From NCBI GenBank assembly GCA_025330725.1, contig JAIWND010000010.1, forward strand, positions 982,100 through 1,046,099: a stretch of 64,000 nt of DNA. Reading direction: 5' to 3'. Of this stretch, positions 48,472 through 60,139 are shown in pieces; position 1 is the stretch's first letter, and every line of letters begins with the position of its first letter. Made by a program: the position numbers and the translations under genes. The DNA comes from Chlamydoabsidia padenii. Taxonomy: Eukaryota > Mucoromycota > Mucoromycetes > Mucorales > Cunninghamellaceae. The notes under the pieces were generated by a model. The model was not told the DNA's origin, searched no databases, and saw nothing but the letters and a program-made list of their open reading frames with translations.

Positions 48472-48535
48472 CTCCCTTTGGCCTTTGGCCAAATGGTCGG
48501 TACCCTTCGGGTGCTGCCTGCGGCGCAAATTTGTC
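48472..48535. repeat. GC-rich double-hairpin cluster
   Basis: TTTGGCCTTTGGCCAAA (48477-48493) is a perfect 7-bp hairpin with a 3-nt loop. CGGTACCCTTCGGGTGCTG (48498-48516) is a second hairpin around CTTCGG with G-T pairs, and GCCTGCGGC follows. The surrounding DNA is AT-rich. Such GC-rich double hairpins recall elements known from mitochondrial DNA of several fungi. Confidence 0.6.
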
Positions 48536-48965
48536 GATACGTTACGTTTAGGTGTAGAGTTACAATACAATTATTTGATGGGGTCAGGGCCGCTCCAATC
48601 AGCAGACAACATCGGCGTTTCAAAAGACTGGGATTAGACCGAGGATTAAAAAGACGTTGACTTTGAGATAGTTATAAGAGAGAAGCGGAAAAGAGTGTAG
48701 TCCCATTGGTTTAGGGGATAAAAGATAAGAAGAGATGGCCGAAGGATTTTGAATCAAATCGACCTCCGGTGGGGTGTGGGGTATCGGATTTTAAAAATTC
48801 CGTGATAATCATGCAGACAACACTGGAAGACCATTCATGTATGTTTTTATTGGTTACAAATATAGCTTATTCTAGATGAAGCTACAGGGGGATGATAATA
48901 GAGGGTAATGATATATAAATAAATAAATAAAGATCAAAGAAGTTGAGTAAATGATAAGTCTAAAA
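48536..48965. other. gene-free region downstream of the unknown gene at 48966
   Basis: A 60-codon frame covering the hairpin cluster (48478-48660) is a by-product of GC-rich sequence. TAAATAAATAAATAAAG near 48915-48932 is probably part of the 3' UTR of the next gene. No RNA gene found by eye. Confidence 0.35.
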
Positions 48966-51055
48966 CTAAACAGGTACTGGGGACAATGGATTGGAGGTAT
49001 TGTTGACTTGTTTCTTGCGTCTAGCAAAAGTTGTCATGCGTTGTAAGAAGGAAGATGTGGATTTTCTAGGTGACACTGGAGATGTTGGAGACATGGTCAC
49101 CGGGTCTTTTGATCCATTACTACTGTTGGATCTATTTGTATACATTTGCGAGAGATCGTATGTTGAATGATATTGTCGGGTGTCTAGTCGTTGATTCATA
49201 GGTGATTGATTATTTTGCTGTTGATGAGTAAAGGAGGAGTAAGACAAGGACTGGTTTCGTTGGAGGCGACCAAGTTCGTGACTTGAGATAGATTGAGGTA
49301 TCGATTGCTTGTCGGCACCAGTAGTTGATGCAGACGATGGGTATAAGTCGGGGGTTCTTTGATGAGAATGTGGTTTGATGCTGTCGCTTCGAACCAAGCG
49401 TGGTTGTTGTTGATGATGAGAGGGTGTATCCTGTTGATTGCCTGATTCGGTGATGAGACTAGTTGATATGCCAGGTACTGAATTGCTTCTTCGTCGTTGA
49501 GCTCGAGTTGAGTGGTCTGCAGAGGTGGTAGCAGTAGCAGCAGTAGCAGCAGTAGTAGTAGCAGTAGTAGTAGCAGTAGTAGTAGCAGTAGTAGTAGCAG
49601 TAGTAGTAGCAGTAGTAGTAGCAGTAGTAGTAGCAGTAGTAGTAGGACTAGTAGTAGGACTAGTTGGAGAGTCCACTGGAGAAGTGACAATTCCATGTAA
49701 GGATTCAGTTGGTGTTGATGCTTTAGGTGAAGTGATTGAATTGGATGATGAAGATGTACCAGTTGTTATTATCGATGGTGGTGACATACCCAAAGTGGAT
49801 GGAGTAATTGCACTGTATGTTGTTGTAGGTGTTGTTGCCGAGAATGATGGCGAAGATATAGACGCCAATGGCATGGCTGTCAATTGACGGTGATCCAATG
49901 GGATGGCAGTTTCCGAGTTGAGACGTTTTTTACCAAACAAGGATACCAGTTTCCGAATAGACTTTTTCTTGGTCAAAAGTCTTTTATCTTCCTGTACATC
50001 ATCATCATCATCCGTTGGTGATGGAGTGAGTTTGACAAGATCCGGTGATGGTCGATGGATGGGCTGTTGTCTAACTTTGTATTTGAGAGAAGAAGATCGA
50101 GCAGGTGCCAATGAGCTACTGATTCGTTTGTTTGAAGAAGAAGAAGAAGAAGGACCAAGTAAAGAAGATGTTCGTTTGTTGGCCTTGGATACATAAGAGA
50201 GACCATCATGACTATCGATTTGGAATGATTCAAATGCCGGAATCAAGCACATAAAAGAGTCCACAGAGGATCGATGGTTTTGTTTGTCTTTAATGTAGGA
50301 GAGTTCAGGTAATTGTGGTGGTGGAGTAGAGTAAGGATCCAAAGAAATATCGACCTTGAATTCCATATCAAATAGGCTCATCAGTTCACCAGCAAGATGT
50401 TGAGAGGCAGCAAAGGATGGAAGACCAGTGTCGCTTGTCCAACTGATACGATGTTGATTTAACCTGAAGCTTTTCCGACGTTGTTCCACAACATCCTGTC
50501 GAGTTGGTGGTGATGTAGCAAGAGAGGCAATTGGTGGTGGTATATTGGATAATCGATCTGGTGTCCTAGTTTCATATTCCTGTGATGCCACCTTGTTGTT
50601 GTCATCGTCCATATCTATTGGTTCCATATCAACGTTCATTTGAGTGTTGATTGCCTTGAATGAGTCCATAATATGCACATATTCCGAGAGAATGGTTTCC
50701 AGCCCTTCTTGAGTCATGTCAATGTCATCCAAAGCTCTACAATAGAAGAAGGTTAATAACCACCCATCATTACATTGGTGACTTACTCCAAAGTAAAAAA
50801 CTCCCAACGAGTCATTTCATCCAGCCATTCCTTTGGTGTTATATCATAAATGTATTGAGCCGTATTCTTGATTACTGCCGTTTTTCGCAAGGAATGAAGG
50901 TCAGGAGGAGCAAAAGTAAGTTGAGCTAGTTTATAGTTGGAGATCGCCGCCAATTGAATAGGTGAGTGCCGTCCATCTACTAGTTGGTAAAGTATAGAAG
51001 CTGCGTCTTGATAGTCAGAATGATCCAATAGGTTTCCTGCTCGTTGTGGTGGCAT
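48966..51055 (-). CDS. unrecognised, largely disordered protein with a TATT tetrapeptide repeat
   Basis: Two exons (about 51055-50786 and 50736-48966) encode roughly 680 residues. The N-terminal 130 residues look folded and helical (QRAGNLLDHSDYQDAASILYQ, ISNYKLAQLTFAPPDLHSL split, WLDEMTRWEFFTLEALDDID, LETILSEYVHIMDSFKAINT), somewhat like a small TPR or adaptor helical segment. The rest is Ser/Thr/Pro/Gln-rich with short basic clusters (KKKSIRKLVSLFGKK, FLQRMTTFARRKKQ). In the middle TTTA units repeat about ten times, encoded by a 12-bp minisatellite. The start is the first true ATG (51055); an upstream non-ATG extension is rejected. No family recognised; probably lineage-specific. Confidence 0.65.
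49525..49650. repeat. 12-bp coding minisatellite
   Basis: AGCAGTAGTAGT repeated about ten times with few changes; in the minus-strand gene each unit encodes Thr-Thr-Thr-Ala, so length changes keep the frame. Confidence 0.85.
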
Positions 51056-51137
51056 AAAATAACAATGGTGTGAAAGAATCAAGGGGAAAAGAGAAGTGAA
51101 TTAAAAAATTTAAAAGGGTGAGCTGACTTTTTGAGTG

Positions 51138-51166
<29 letters not shown>
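51138..51166. repeat. A29 homopolymer
   Basis: Uninterrupted A run upstream of the unknown gene that starts at 51055. Confidence 0.85.
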
Positions 51167-51169
<3 letters not shown>

Positions 51170-51418
51170 CTGTAACACAAATAGTCAAAGACTTTTTATT
51201 CTATACAGCAGAAATATAATATATAACTATGACTATACTATTCATACTTAAAACATGGACGAATTACTTGTATATGATTCAACAGGTCATCACATCTATC
51301 AAAAACAAGAAAAAAGTCGGTATGAATGTAGTTATCATTTGCCTTTTTTGTTCTTACCCCAATTTCCTTGTCGCACGCACGTCCAATACATGATGACTTT
51401 TTTTTTTGATCATGGATA

Positions 51419-51985
51419 TCAATCAACAAGCCTATTTATGTCGTCTATTACTAGAATAAATATAAAAAAAAGATTAGTTACTATGTCTACAGTTTTATAT
51501 CCAATATCACTTTTTACCAGATGTAAACCTGGTCCAAATGTGTTTCCAAATAACAACCATGTAACACAAACGAGTGCAAGTCGTACAAGAAACCAACCGC
51601 TCAATATCAAATCATTTACCTTTATTAAGCTGCCCTGACCATGACCGTTCCAGGCCATTATGGACGTCTTGATCACAAACATGATTTGTGTTTCCTTTCA
51701 AGAGGGGTAGTGCCTGATGTTGTTCAGTAAAATCATATTCAACACCAGAAGGTAGAATCATTACCAAAGGGCAACTTTTATCACCAAGGATAACCTATTA
51801 ATAACATGTTATAAAGTGGAGCACAAAAACTCTAAATCATGTTATTTTGTTCGTTTGATGACTTGCCTTGGTTTCCAGTGCTATCAAGTTTACGTTAGTT
51901 GGTCAAGTGTATATCGACAATACAAATCATACTAAAAGTGACCTTTAGAGAGAGAGTACGTTAATAATATGCTGATACTTGTCAT
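51419..51985 (-). CDS. possible 75-residue protein from four exons, including a 14-nt microexon
   Basis: Proposed exons: 51985-51979 (ATGACAA), 51880-51867 (14 nt), 51794-51620 and 51450-51419. Joined, they give MTTLETKVILGDKSCPLVMI and continue through a mixed segment to LNKVIDDINRLVD and a stop. All junctions use AG acceptors; donors are GTATCA, GCAAGT and GTAAAT, so intron 2 would be GC-AG. A CTAAC branch site precedes the microexon. I do not recognise the protein; its small size and a C-terminal helix of the L-x-x-x-x-D-D-I-N-x-L type are compatible with a small complex subunit. A simpler alternative is a start at 51762 (MILPSGVEYDF). Model depends on eye-drawn splices. Confidence 0.4.
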
Positions 51986-52503
51986 TTGTTGTTAATGAGC
52001 AAAGGATCAACCGTGACAGGATGCTGAGGCAGGGCTTCAAGCACAATTACTACCAATTACTTGAGGAATCCTAAAGACTATATCAATGGAGTATATGTTG
52101 ATCACTATATACAGTATTTCGATTTTTGTAAAGTTCAATTACCTAAACGGATTCTTCTTTTACTTTTTCTAAAAGTGAAGAAGAAGAGAAGGGGGAAGCG
52201 GGATTTGTATTTGTATTTTTCTACTTTTTTTTTTTTTTTTTTTTGCAGGAAACCCAGTTTCAGGTTCAGTCTTGTAAATGGTATGGAGACAAGTGTTTAA
52301 TTAAAGAATAGGATAAAGTAAACAAGTTCTGAAAAGATATATCATAGTGTCATTGGATCATTATGTGTCGGATGCACGGAGCTCCATAACAAATGCGGAG
52401 TTTACAAATAAGGGCATTGTTCGACCGGAGTGACTGGCCAGAAAATAAAAACCAACCGCGTTATGAAACTCTCTTCCTCTTTCCCTTTTCTGCATCACTC
52501 ATC
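51986..52503. promoter_or_regulatory. divergent promoter region of the small gene and NAA10
   Basis: AAGCGGGATTTGTA (52197-52210) is AAATCCCG on the minus strand, about 300 bp before NAA10. A T-run occupies 52226-52243. A 79-codon plus-strand frame (52061-52300) crosses the T-run and is not credible. Confidence 0.35.
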
Positions 52504-53302
52504 ATGAACATCAGACAAGCTACGGTAAGAAAAAAGGATGAAATACAAAACAAAAGCTAGTAACTAACAACGTTTATTATTAACATAATTGAACTGTATA
52601 ATAGGTAGACGACTTGATTGCCATTCAAAACTGCAATTTACTTGACCTTCCTGAAAACTATCAAATGAAATACTGCAAGTCAACTATATTCACGTATCGC
52701 ACCCTGTTTAACACTTACTAACCAGACTACTATCTTACATTATAATTATAGACTTGTATCATGCCTTATCATGGCCTCAACTATCATTTGTTGCTGAAGA
52801 CGACAATGGGAAGATTGTTGGTTATGTCCTTGCTAAAATGTAAGTAACCTTATATGACCCCCTCCTCATTACTTATATTATCTTTTTGTATTCTATATAG
52901 GGAAGAAGAACCTTCAGATGTGCCTCACGGACATATTACATCATTATCAGTCATGCGCACTTATCGACGACTTGGTTTGGCTGAAAAACTCATGACTCAA
53001 TCTTCCATGCAAATGACCAAAGTATTCAATGCTCACTATGTATCTCTCCATGTACGAAAAACAAACCGAGCAGCCATTGGTCTCTATCGTGACACTCTGA
53101 AATTCAGGTAATAGAAGAGGCAGGGGGGGGAAATATCATACCATGTTGACTAATATATGTTTTTTGTAGTGTACACGAAATCGAGAAAAAGTATTATGCG
53201 GATGGTGAAGATGCATATGCTATGCGCCTTACTTTTAAAGAAACAAAGAAACCTCAAATCCGTGGTGTGGTGGAAGAAGTGAATGCGGTGGCGGCCAAAT
53301 AG
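52504..53302 (+). CDS. NAA10: NatA catalytic subunit, N-alpha-acetyltransferase 10
   Basis: Five exons encode about 165 residues. This GNAT enzyme, with NAA15, acetylates the N-termini of proteins after Met removal. Visible: [41 protein letters not shown] (substrate-binding loop), [40 protein letters not shown] with the acetyl-CoA loop [22 protein letters not shown] and [12 protein letters not shown]. Intron 2 (52675-52751) begins with GC: TACT|GCAAGT. Only this splice restores MKYY-YHALSW, which is nearly invariant in the family. The frame is otherwise intact; the short first exon ends after Thr7. Confidence 0.95.
52675..52751 (+). other. GC-AG intron in NAA10
   Basis: Donor T|GCAAGTC, acceptor TTATAG|ACTTG. 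The codon split by the intron is TAC (Tyr), conserved in NAA10, which makes this the best-supported GC donor in the window. Confidence 0.9.
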
Positions 53303-53557
53303 AATAGAACTTGACTAGTTATCATCTTTTGTTAATAAACTTTGATTATATATATATATATATATATATACATGGACTTTTTTTTAAAAAAAAAAAAAAT
53401 AGTGTCAAATAACAAAGAATCACATAACCCCAACCAACACATTCATTAAATATCTAATTTGACAAACATGATGTTTATTTAAATAATAAGATAATAATGA
53501 TTACTATAATAGTTAAATATATAGCATAAATAATGTAATGGTGGGTTATGACTACTA

Positions 53558-54383
53558 CTATACATGATGATAATGTTTCGATACAGGTACACGTTGTCTC
53601 CATTGAGGTTGAGCTGTCGCTGGAGGTGCCACCGGTTCCACCGTAGCCAATCGTTTGGTATAACTTGATGTTTTTCTAAAGCTGGAGGGTTTCTTTGGTC
53701 GAGTTTTAGTAGGCTACAGAGAAAGAAGAATGAGTTGGACAAAATATGGTAAACAATATATAGTCACTTACATGATCCAAAGGAGGAGAGACTGATAAAG
53801 GAGGTTCCAAGGCTGATTTCTTGTTGCTTTTCCACCATGATTGATCGTTCCTGTTTTTACCTAATAATTTATGTATGGCGGATAATTTACTGGAAGAAGG
53901 TGAAGAAGAAGAGGAGGATGATTCGTGACTGGTTGGATGTGATACATAGGTGGGTAGGTACTTTATATCGTTTCCTTGTCGAGATTTGATCGCATTCATT
54001 TGATCCAACAGAGTCACTTCTGGACGTTGTTGGTGACCCATCTCGGCACTAAATGCTTCCCAAAACCCACGCGTGTTCTTTGGATAATCATGGATACCGG
54101 TTGTTGTTACAGGGATAGTGGTTACTACAGAAGAGAAGGATACCTTTTTTCGACGTGTCTTGATGATGTGATGATCGTATCTGTGGTCAAAGTAAGTCCC
54201 GTCACTGTATCGTTTGGGTATAGCGTCGTCGTCAGATAAGGAGGAATCGGTGGTATCGTCTTCGGCTGAGCTGTATTGTTGTGGTTGTAGATGGTCTGGT
54301 GGTTTCATGTCATCCTGAGAAAGGTCCACATTGTCATTATTATCGCTGGTGGTAATGTTGATTACTCGTAATGGACGAGAGGT

Positions 54384-54422
<39 letters not shown>

Positions 54423-55863
54423 GATCAAAGGTTCCTCTTTTGGTAGCAGCCATTGGTGTGGTGGTGGTGGAGGTGGAGGTGTAGGTTCTTCATTCAAAGC
54501 AGCAGGTGTAGCTTGCAAGGAAGGAAGCATGGTGGACAAGTTGACATGACATTCACCAGCAGAAGGAGAGAGTTGAGGTGTGTATAATGTCAAGGGTCGC
54601 AGATTACTATCGCTTTCTTTTGTTGTTTGTTTGTTTTGAGTGGTACTGACAGTTGGTTTTTGATCGGAAGATGGTTGTTGTTGTTGTTGTTGTGGTGGTG
54701 GTGCCAGAGATGGTTGACGTGTCCTTGAATTGACTCTTGGTGTGTGGTGTCTGTTCAGCGTAGATCGTATAGGTACTAGTGGTGTTGATAATGACGCCTC
54801 CATGTTAAAAGACTGTTGGTGATGGGGTGAAGTTGGTTCATATCTTGCCACCAATGGACGAGGAGGTCTACCTTTCTCTTTCTTGTCATAATACGGTGTT
54901 TTGGTATTTTCCAACGCATTAATGACTGTCGACTAGAACATTATTAAAAAAAAAAAAAAGTATGATTAAAAGATACAGTCGTATTATTATTTATTGATTT
55001 GTTTGACTTTACCACTTTTCCCTTTACTGATTTTAGCTTCGATAAAGAGGATTGCTTTTTCCAGGTAGGTTCATTGTGGTTGGGAATATGAGAAGAAGAA
55101 GAGGAGGTAATGGCGGGATTTGAAATCCGGGATGTTTCTCTTTTTACTTTTGATTTACAGACTGGCGTTGACTGGCTCCCAGATAAATTTTGAAAGGCCG
55201 TCATTAGCAGTTCGCTGGTAAGATCGTCCTGTAAGATATAAACGAACAAAAAGAGTTTAACAAAAACGAACACACACAACATTTCTGAATTAGGTACCTC
55301 ATTTTTTATCGATAAAGAGTTTACTAGACTTTCATTTGGCTAAACAGAGATCAGTACACTTTCTACCTCTTTTATTTTTGCATGAATGACTTACCTTGCC
55401 ACGATTCGTTCTCCGATCAACACGCCTAGTAGATGATTTTAACTTTGCCAGCAAGATGGAATGTTCTTCGAGATGTTGCTCGAATAGAATAGCTTCTTGA
55501 TCAATACTAATTGTCGGCAGTATGGGTTTTTGTTTCTTTTGTACTTGTTTCTTATGATCATTGGTGATTGGGGTTGGGATAGCAGTATTCTCAAGTGGAG
55601 AAGATACCAGAGAATGCTGTACTGGCTGATGTTGTCCATCATCAGGTGTTTTTAGTGGTGTTATATTGGATGGCAAAAGCTGGGAGTGTCTCCTTGACTT
55701 TCGTTTCTCTCTCAACATCTCGAGTTCCTGAATAAAAAGAAAAGATGGATAAAGGATTTAAAACCCGACAGCATAAACATCAATTTACCTCCTTCAACTG
55801 CTGCAGATCGGCCGCCTTTGTGTAAGAAATTTGTTCCTTATTACTCGTTTTCTCATATGACAT
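53558..55863 (-). CDS. unrecognised Ser/Asn/Pro-rich protein with N-terminal coiled coil
   Basis: Six exons encode about 690 residues. The N-terminus (MSYEKTSNKEQISYTKAADL, LKEELEMLREKRKSRR) could form a short coiled coil; a second helical stretch is DQEAILFEQHLEEHSILLAK. The rest is disordered, with a run of 12 Asn (encoded by a GTT/TTG repeat at about 54385-54425), a P7 run and many basic-Ser clusters (RKKVSFSSVV resembles a PP1-docking KVSF-type motif). The C-terminal part contains KTRPKKPSSFRKTSSYTKR. No family recognised. The start ATG is at 55863 and the stop at 53558-53560. It shares style with the unknown gene at 48966 but no visible homology. Intron 1 carries an AAAACCCG motif. Confidence 0.65.
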
Positions 55864-56293
55864 GTTTGTTAGAGAAAGTGAAGGAAAGAAGGAAAGAAAA
55901 TAGGAAAGAAAATCAACAGAGAAAAAGGGGTCATTTACTTTCTTAAAAGCGAAACAATAACATCCTCCTTTTTTAGAAAAAGATGGTTACACACTCCGCC
56001 ATTGCCTGTTTGAATGATATCAAATAAAACCCCTTTTGCTTTCTTGAGAAAAAAAAAAACAGAGAGAGAGAGAGTTCTCTCATACGTAATCGAGGCATTC
56101 AAGTTTATTTTAAAAAATATCTTCATGGCAGGATTCCCAAAATAGGTAGCGGGATTTCAAATTGCATTTCTGTCAAATCTCACTGTGACGTGTGGGAGGC
56201 TTTTGGGGGAATATTCTCGTCTATTTTTTTTTTTTCATTCACCTCATTTTTCTTTCTTTTCCCAAAAAAACATAATTCCCCCTCTTGTTTGAC
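55864..56293. promoter_or_regulatory. divergent promoter region of the unknown gene and eIF4E
   Basis: TAGCGGGATTTCAAATT (56147-56163) is AAATCCCG on the minus strand, about 140 bp before the eIF4E ATG. A GA microsatellite lies at 56060-56073. No gene seen. Confidence 0.4.
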
Positions 56294-57227
56294 ATGGCCG
56301 ACCAAACTTTAGTTGATGAAGTTAAAGAAAACGTGGAATCCATTCCAGTCAACAATGTAGATGAAACCGCCACCACCACCGCCACCACCACCACAACTGA
56401 CGACAATGATCAAGTCACCACTGTATTCCATGATCGTGTTAACTATACCGTCAAGCACCCACTCCAAAACACCTGGACTTTATGGTTCGACAATCCCGGT
56501 AAAAAAGCAAACAATCAATCTTGGTCTCAGAATTTAAAGGAAATCGTATCCATGGATGCTGTGGAAGACTTTTGGGGGTAAGTACAAGAAAAACCACCAC
56601 CAAACGAACTTGTTTTTATTAATTCTCCTTGTTATATATATATATATATACAGTGTATACAACAATATTGTCCGGGTGGATCGTCTTGACGTTAATTCCA
56701 ACTACCATCTGTTTAAAAAGGGTGTACGACCTGAATGGGAAGATCCGGCTAACGCTAAAGGTGGAAAGTTCAGTATCCAATTCCCTAAAGGTAGAAACAC
56801 TGATGCTATCAACAACTACTGGCTACACATGGTAATGATAATAGGGAAAAGGGACTGAATGACATACTAATGTGGTTGTTGTTGTTGTTGTTGTTTTTTA
56901 AAAAAAAAAGATTTTATCGATGATTGGTGAACAATTTGCTTTCGAAGATCAAGTATGTGGCGCGGTGGTATCTGTCCGAAAAATGTTCTTCAGAATTGGT
57001 TTATGGATCAAGTCTGCCGATAATGATGAAATCGTACAAAGCATTGGGTAAGTAAAAAAAAAAAAAAAAAAATAGAAATAAACAAGATCATCATATACTG
57101 ACTTTCTCTCTTATTTAGGAAACAATTGAAGCAATTCTTAGAAGTCCCACCCAATCTTAAAGTCGAATTTGCTCCACATGGTGACTCTGCCCCTGGTGGC
57201 AAATCCGAACGAACAATAATACATTAG
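56294..57227 (+). CDS. eukaryotic translation initiation factor 4E (cap-binding protein)
   Basis: Four exons encode about 230 residues. eIF4E binds the m7G cap of mRNA and recruits eIF4G. After a Thr-rich N-terminus the conserved core reads YTVKHPLQNTWTLWFD, NNQSWSQNLKEIVSMD (first cap-stacking Trp), VEDFWGVYNNI (eIF4G-side Trp), GVRPEWEDPANAKGGKF (second cap Trp and the Glu that binds guanine), NNYWLHMILSMIGEQF and IGLWIKSADN (phosphate side). All cap-contact residues appear present. Length fits class I eIF4E. ATG at 56294 is the first in frame. Confidence 0.95.
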
Positions 57228-57614
57228 ATCCTTGTAATTGTGTCATATAGCATAGTATTGCATATATAAAATAGTATTATCTTCTTCTCTTCTTTTTACT
57301 GTAAATAAAACAATACTTCTATTGAACATGAATCCCATCGTCATCTTTGTTTATATATCATACACCTTTTCGTAACACTTGCTCTTCACTGGGAACGGAC
57401 TGGGCGACCGGAGTTGGTTTGGTCACTCTTATTTTGGCATATAAAAAAAAAAAAAATTGCTCTGCGGCAAAGTTTCGTCTTTTTTTTCTTTTTCTTTTTT
57501 CCGCTCATTTTTATTTTATTCTCCCTCAATCCCCCATCTTTTATACATCCTCTCCTCCTCCTCCTCCTATTCCTATTCCTTCTCTCTCTCACTCTCTCAC
57601 TCATACTTGTTGGC
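57228..57614. other. 3' region of eIF4E and leader of the Zn2Cys6 gene
   Basis: AATAAAACAAT (about 57304-57314) is a likely polyadenylation signal. The 150 bp before 57615 are pyrimidine-rich (CTCCTCCTCCTCC, CTCTCTCTCAC), consistent with a transcribed leader. An in-frame upstream ATG (57414) would add a low-complexity Phe/Leu stretch and is rejected. Confidence 0.4.
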
Positions 57615-59054
57615 ATGCAAAGTTTCCCTTCTTTAAATCTTTTACGGTCTTACCACTCGACATTGGACAAACAAGCAATTGAAAAACGACAACAAGAAAA
57701 CAGTACTGTCATCTCCTTCCAACACTTTTCATCCTCTGATACTACCACTAATAACAACAATAGCAACAGCAACAAACGACCAAGGACGACAAACGCGTGT
57801 GACAATTGCAAAAAGAACAAGAAAGCTTGTACTGGGGATGAACCTTGCAAGTTGTGTGAAAAGAAGAACTTGGTCTGTCGCTATATGAATGGTGGTCGAC
57901 GTTATCAAGAAAAACCTCATGCAACTCGTCAAGATAAAAACAACACTTCTACGACTACTAATAATCAACCAACTATTCGACCTAGTACAGTATCGACGCT
58001 TAACAATAGTATGATGGTATCTATTCCACCACCACCTACACCTTCAGATGCCAAATCAGATACCAGCTTCTCTCACTTTTTTGTTCAGGATCCTTGTCTC
58101 AATCTATTTGGTTATTTTGGTAGTACCAATGTGTTTTCCGCGGAGTCGACTTCAACATCATTAAAACCAACAACAATAACAACTACTTCACCCTCTCAAA
58201 ACCTGTGTCACCTCAACTTACCCACATGTGATCAACATTACCTTTTACAAATTTACTGTGAACACGTTGATACATTTTATCCTGTCTTTGATCTGGACTA
58301 TCTCAAACAGCAACTCCACTCTTCTTCACCTACTTGTCTCAATACTCTCTTCTTTTGTGCTGTCTTTGCCCGAGCTGCCTATCTAGTGGGACATGAAACA
58401 ACATCCAACAACTTGTCTTTTGCCTCCTTTAGTACTCAATTTATCACCTATGCTCAATACATTCGGGATTCATTCTTGGACGATCCCAATCCTACTTGTA
58501 GCACAGTATTGGCTTTGTTAATCATGGCAAATCACTTGGAATGTAATCGACTAAGACACCAGTTGCCCGTTGCTTGGAAATGGGCTGGGGAAGCTTGCAC
58601 ATTGGCTTTGACGATGGGATTACATGCAAAGGAATCATTGTCAATGGATCCGGTGGTGTATCAATTACGGCTACGCACTTTTTGGCTGACTTTTATCACC
58701 GATTATACACTGAAAACCATACATGGACGACCCTTCTTATTTGATGAAACAGATATGTAAGTTTGATACACTATATAGATTGACTTTGTTTAATCTTTTT
58801 TATTATTGTAGCTCTATGGGTGACAAGACATCTCGGGGGAAACATCCTGCACAATTGCAATGTATTGGGAACGAAGGTGCTTATACTCAACGCTGGCTGG
58901 ATCGATTAAAGTCAACAATCTACTTTTGCAAAGGTGCCAAGAAAATCATTAAATTCAACTATTCTCCTCAACAAAAAATGGATCAACATCATCCGGTAAA
59001 GCACGATCATACTATATTATCAAACCATCTATATGAATACTTACATCTCTCTCT

Positions 59055-59095
<41 letters not shown>

Positions 59096-60139
59096 TATTA
59101 TCGAGGATACCTTACAACGATGGATTACTGGATTTACGACGCAGCCAAAAAGGAAGATTCAAACCTCGACAATAGTACCACCAACATGGATGATGAACAG
59201 CAAAGACGAGTACAAGAAATGACACCACCAGTGGAAGGAGTCGAACCATGGATCCAACGACTTGACCGACTCAATGATCTTTATTTTTATGCTGACGCCA
59301 TGCTACTACACAAAAGATACATTGAAAATGATACTCGGCAAAGATCGGCGTCCTTTGAAACATGTTATCAAGCGGCTGAACAAGCAATCTCCTTGGCGAC
59401 CCATCTCTCCACCAAAGAACTACAAGTCCTATCAACAAGTCCTATCACCTTGTACTCTATAGTCATGGCCTTACAAATAATGGGTGCATGTTGTCTCTCT
59501 TTAAAAACTAATCAACAACAACAACAACAACAACAACAACTGATATCTTCGGCGGAACTACTTTATGAAATGGGATATCACGCACTACATCGGCTGCCCA
59601 TCTTTCAAAACCCACAATCAATGATGCATGATACTCTCTGCCACCTGTGGAATCTCTATAATGACTATTGCGCTACCAGAAAAAATGGAGACATACTACT
59701 TTTGAAACCGATCATCAACAGCTCTTGGTCAAACGAATTTGATCATCCTTTTAATGCCTTTTTGGTGGACACTGCCACTGCTTTTATTCACCAAACGACG
59801 GAGGTTGCATCGACAAAGGGCGAACAACAGATGGTGGGTAATGTAATTACGTCGACTCTTGACGCCAATCTATCATGTCAACCTACGACGACGAGTCATC
59901 ATCCTATTGTTACCAAGCAACCTATTACTCTTGTCGACAGCCTCACCACCAATAGAATAGATCCAGAAGTGATACCTGTGGCTGTCTACGAAACATCATT
60001 CGATCCTAACGATTTAACCTCGACTTTTGGATTAAGTCGATCTTTGGACTCTCAACAATGGACGATACCAACACCAAACTCATTCTCTTCACCCACATTC
60101 TCATCAATGTACTCATCACCAGCTCAAGATATGTTTTAA
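57615..60139 (+). CDS. Zn2Cys6 fungal transcription factor
   Basis: Three exons (57615-58757, 58812-58995, 59096-60139) encode about 790 residues. The binuclear zinc cluster CDNCKKNKKACTGDEPC followed by KLCEKKNLVC has CX2CX6CX5CX2CX6C spacing (residues about 57-83), preceded by KRPRTTNA. A central fungal-specific regulatory domain is recognisable (YLLQIYCEHVDTFYPVFDLD, CAVFARAAYLVGHE, RLRTFWLTFITDYTLKTIHG, then GRPFLFDETDI). The C-terminus is Ser/Thr/Gln-rich and ends with a possible activation segment. Target genes are unknown; no metabolic cluster adjoins it. A T36 run sits directly upstream of the last 3' splice site. Gln9 is encoded by CAA repeats near 59514-59539. Confidence 0.88.
59058..59093 (+). 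repeat. T36 homopolymer directly before a 3' splice site
   Basis: Follows a CT tract and runs straight into the TAG acceptor at 59093-59095 in the Zn2Cys6 gene. Confidence 0.85.

Noticed and set aside
49512..49700. Long Ser-only and Val/Ala-only open frames on the plus strand
   Set aside because: They are shadows of the 12-bp minisatellite in the minus-strand gene.
52061..52300. 79-codon frame upstream of NAA10
   Set aside because: It reads through a T-run as poly-Phe and has no similarity.
57414..57614. Upstream in-frame extension of the Zn2Cys6 factor
   Set aside because: The added stretch is low-complexity Phe/Leu/Ser derived from a pyrimidine-rich leader.
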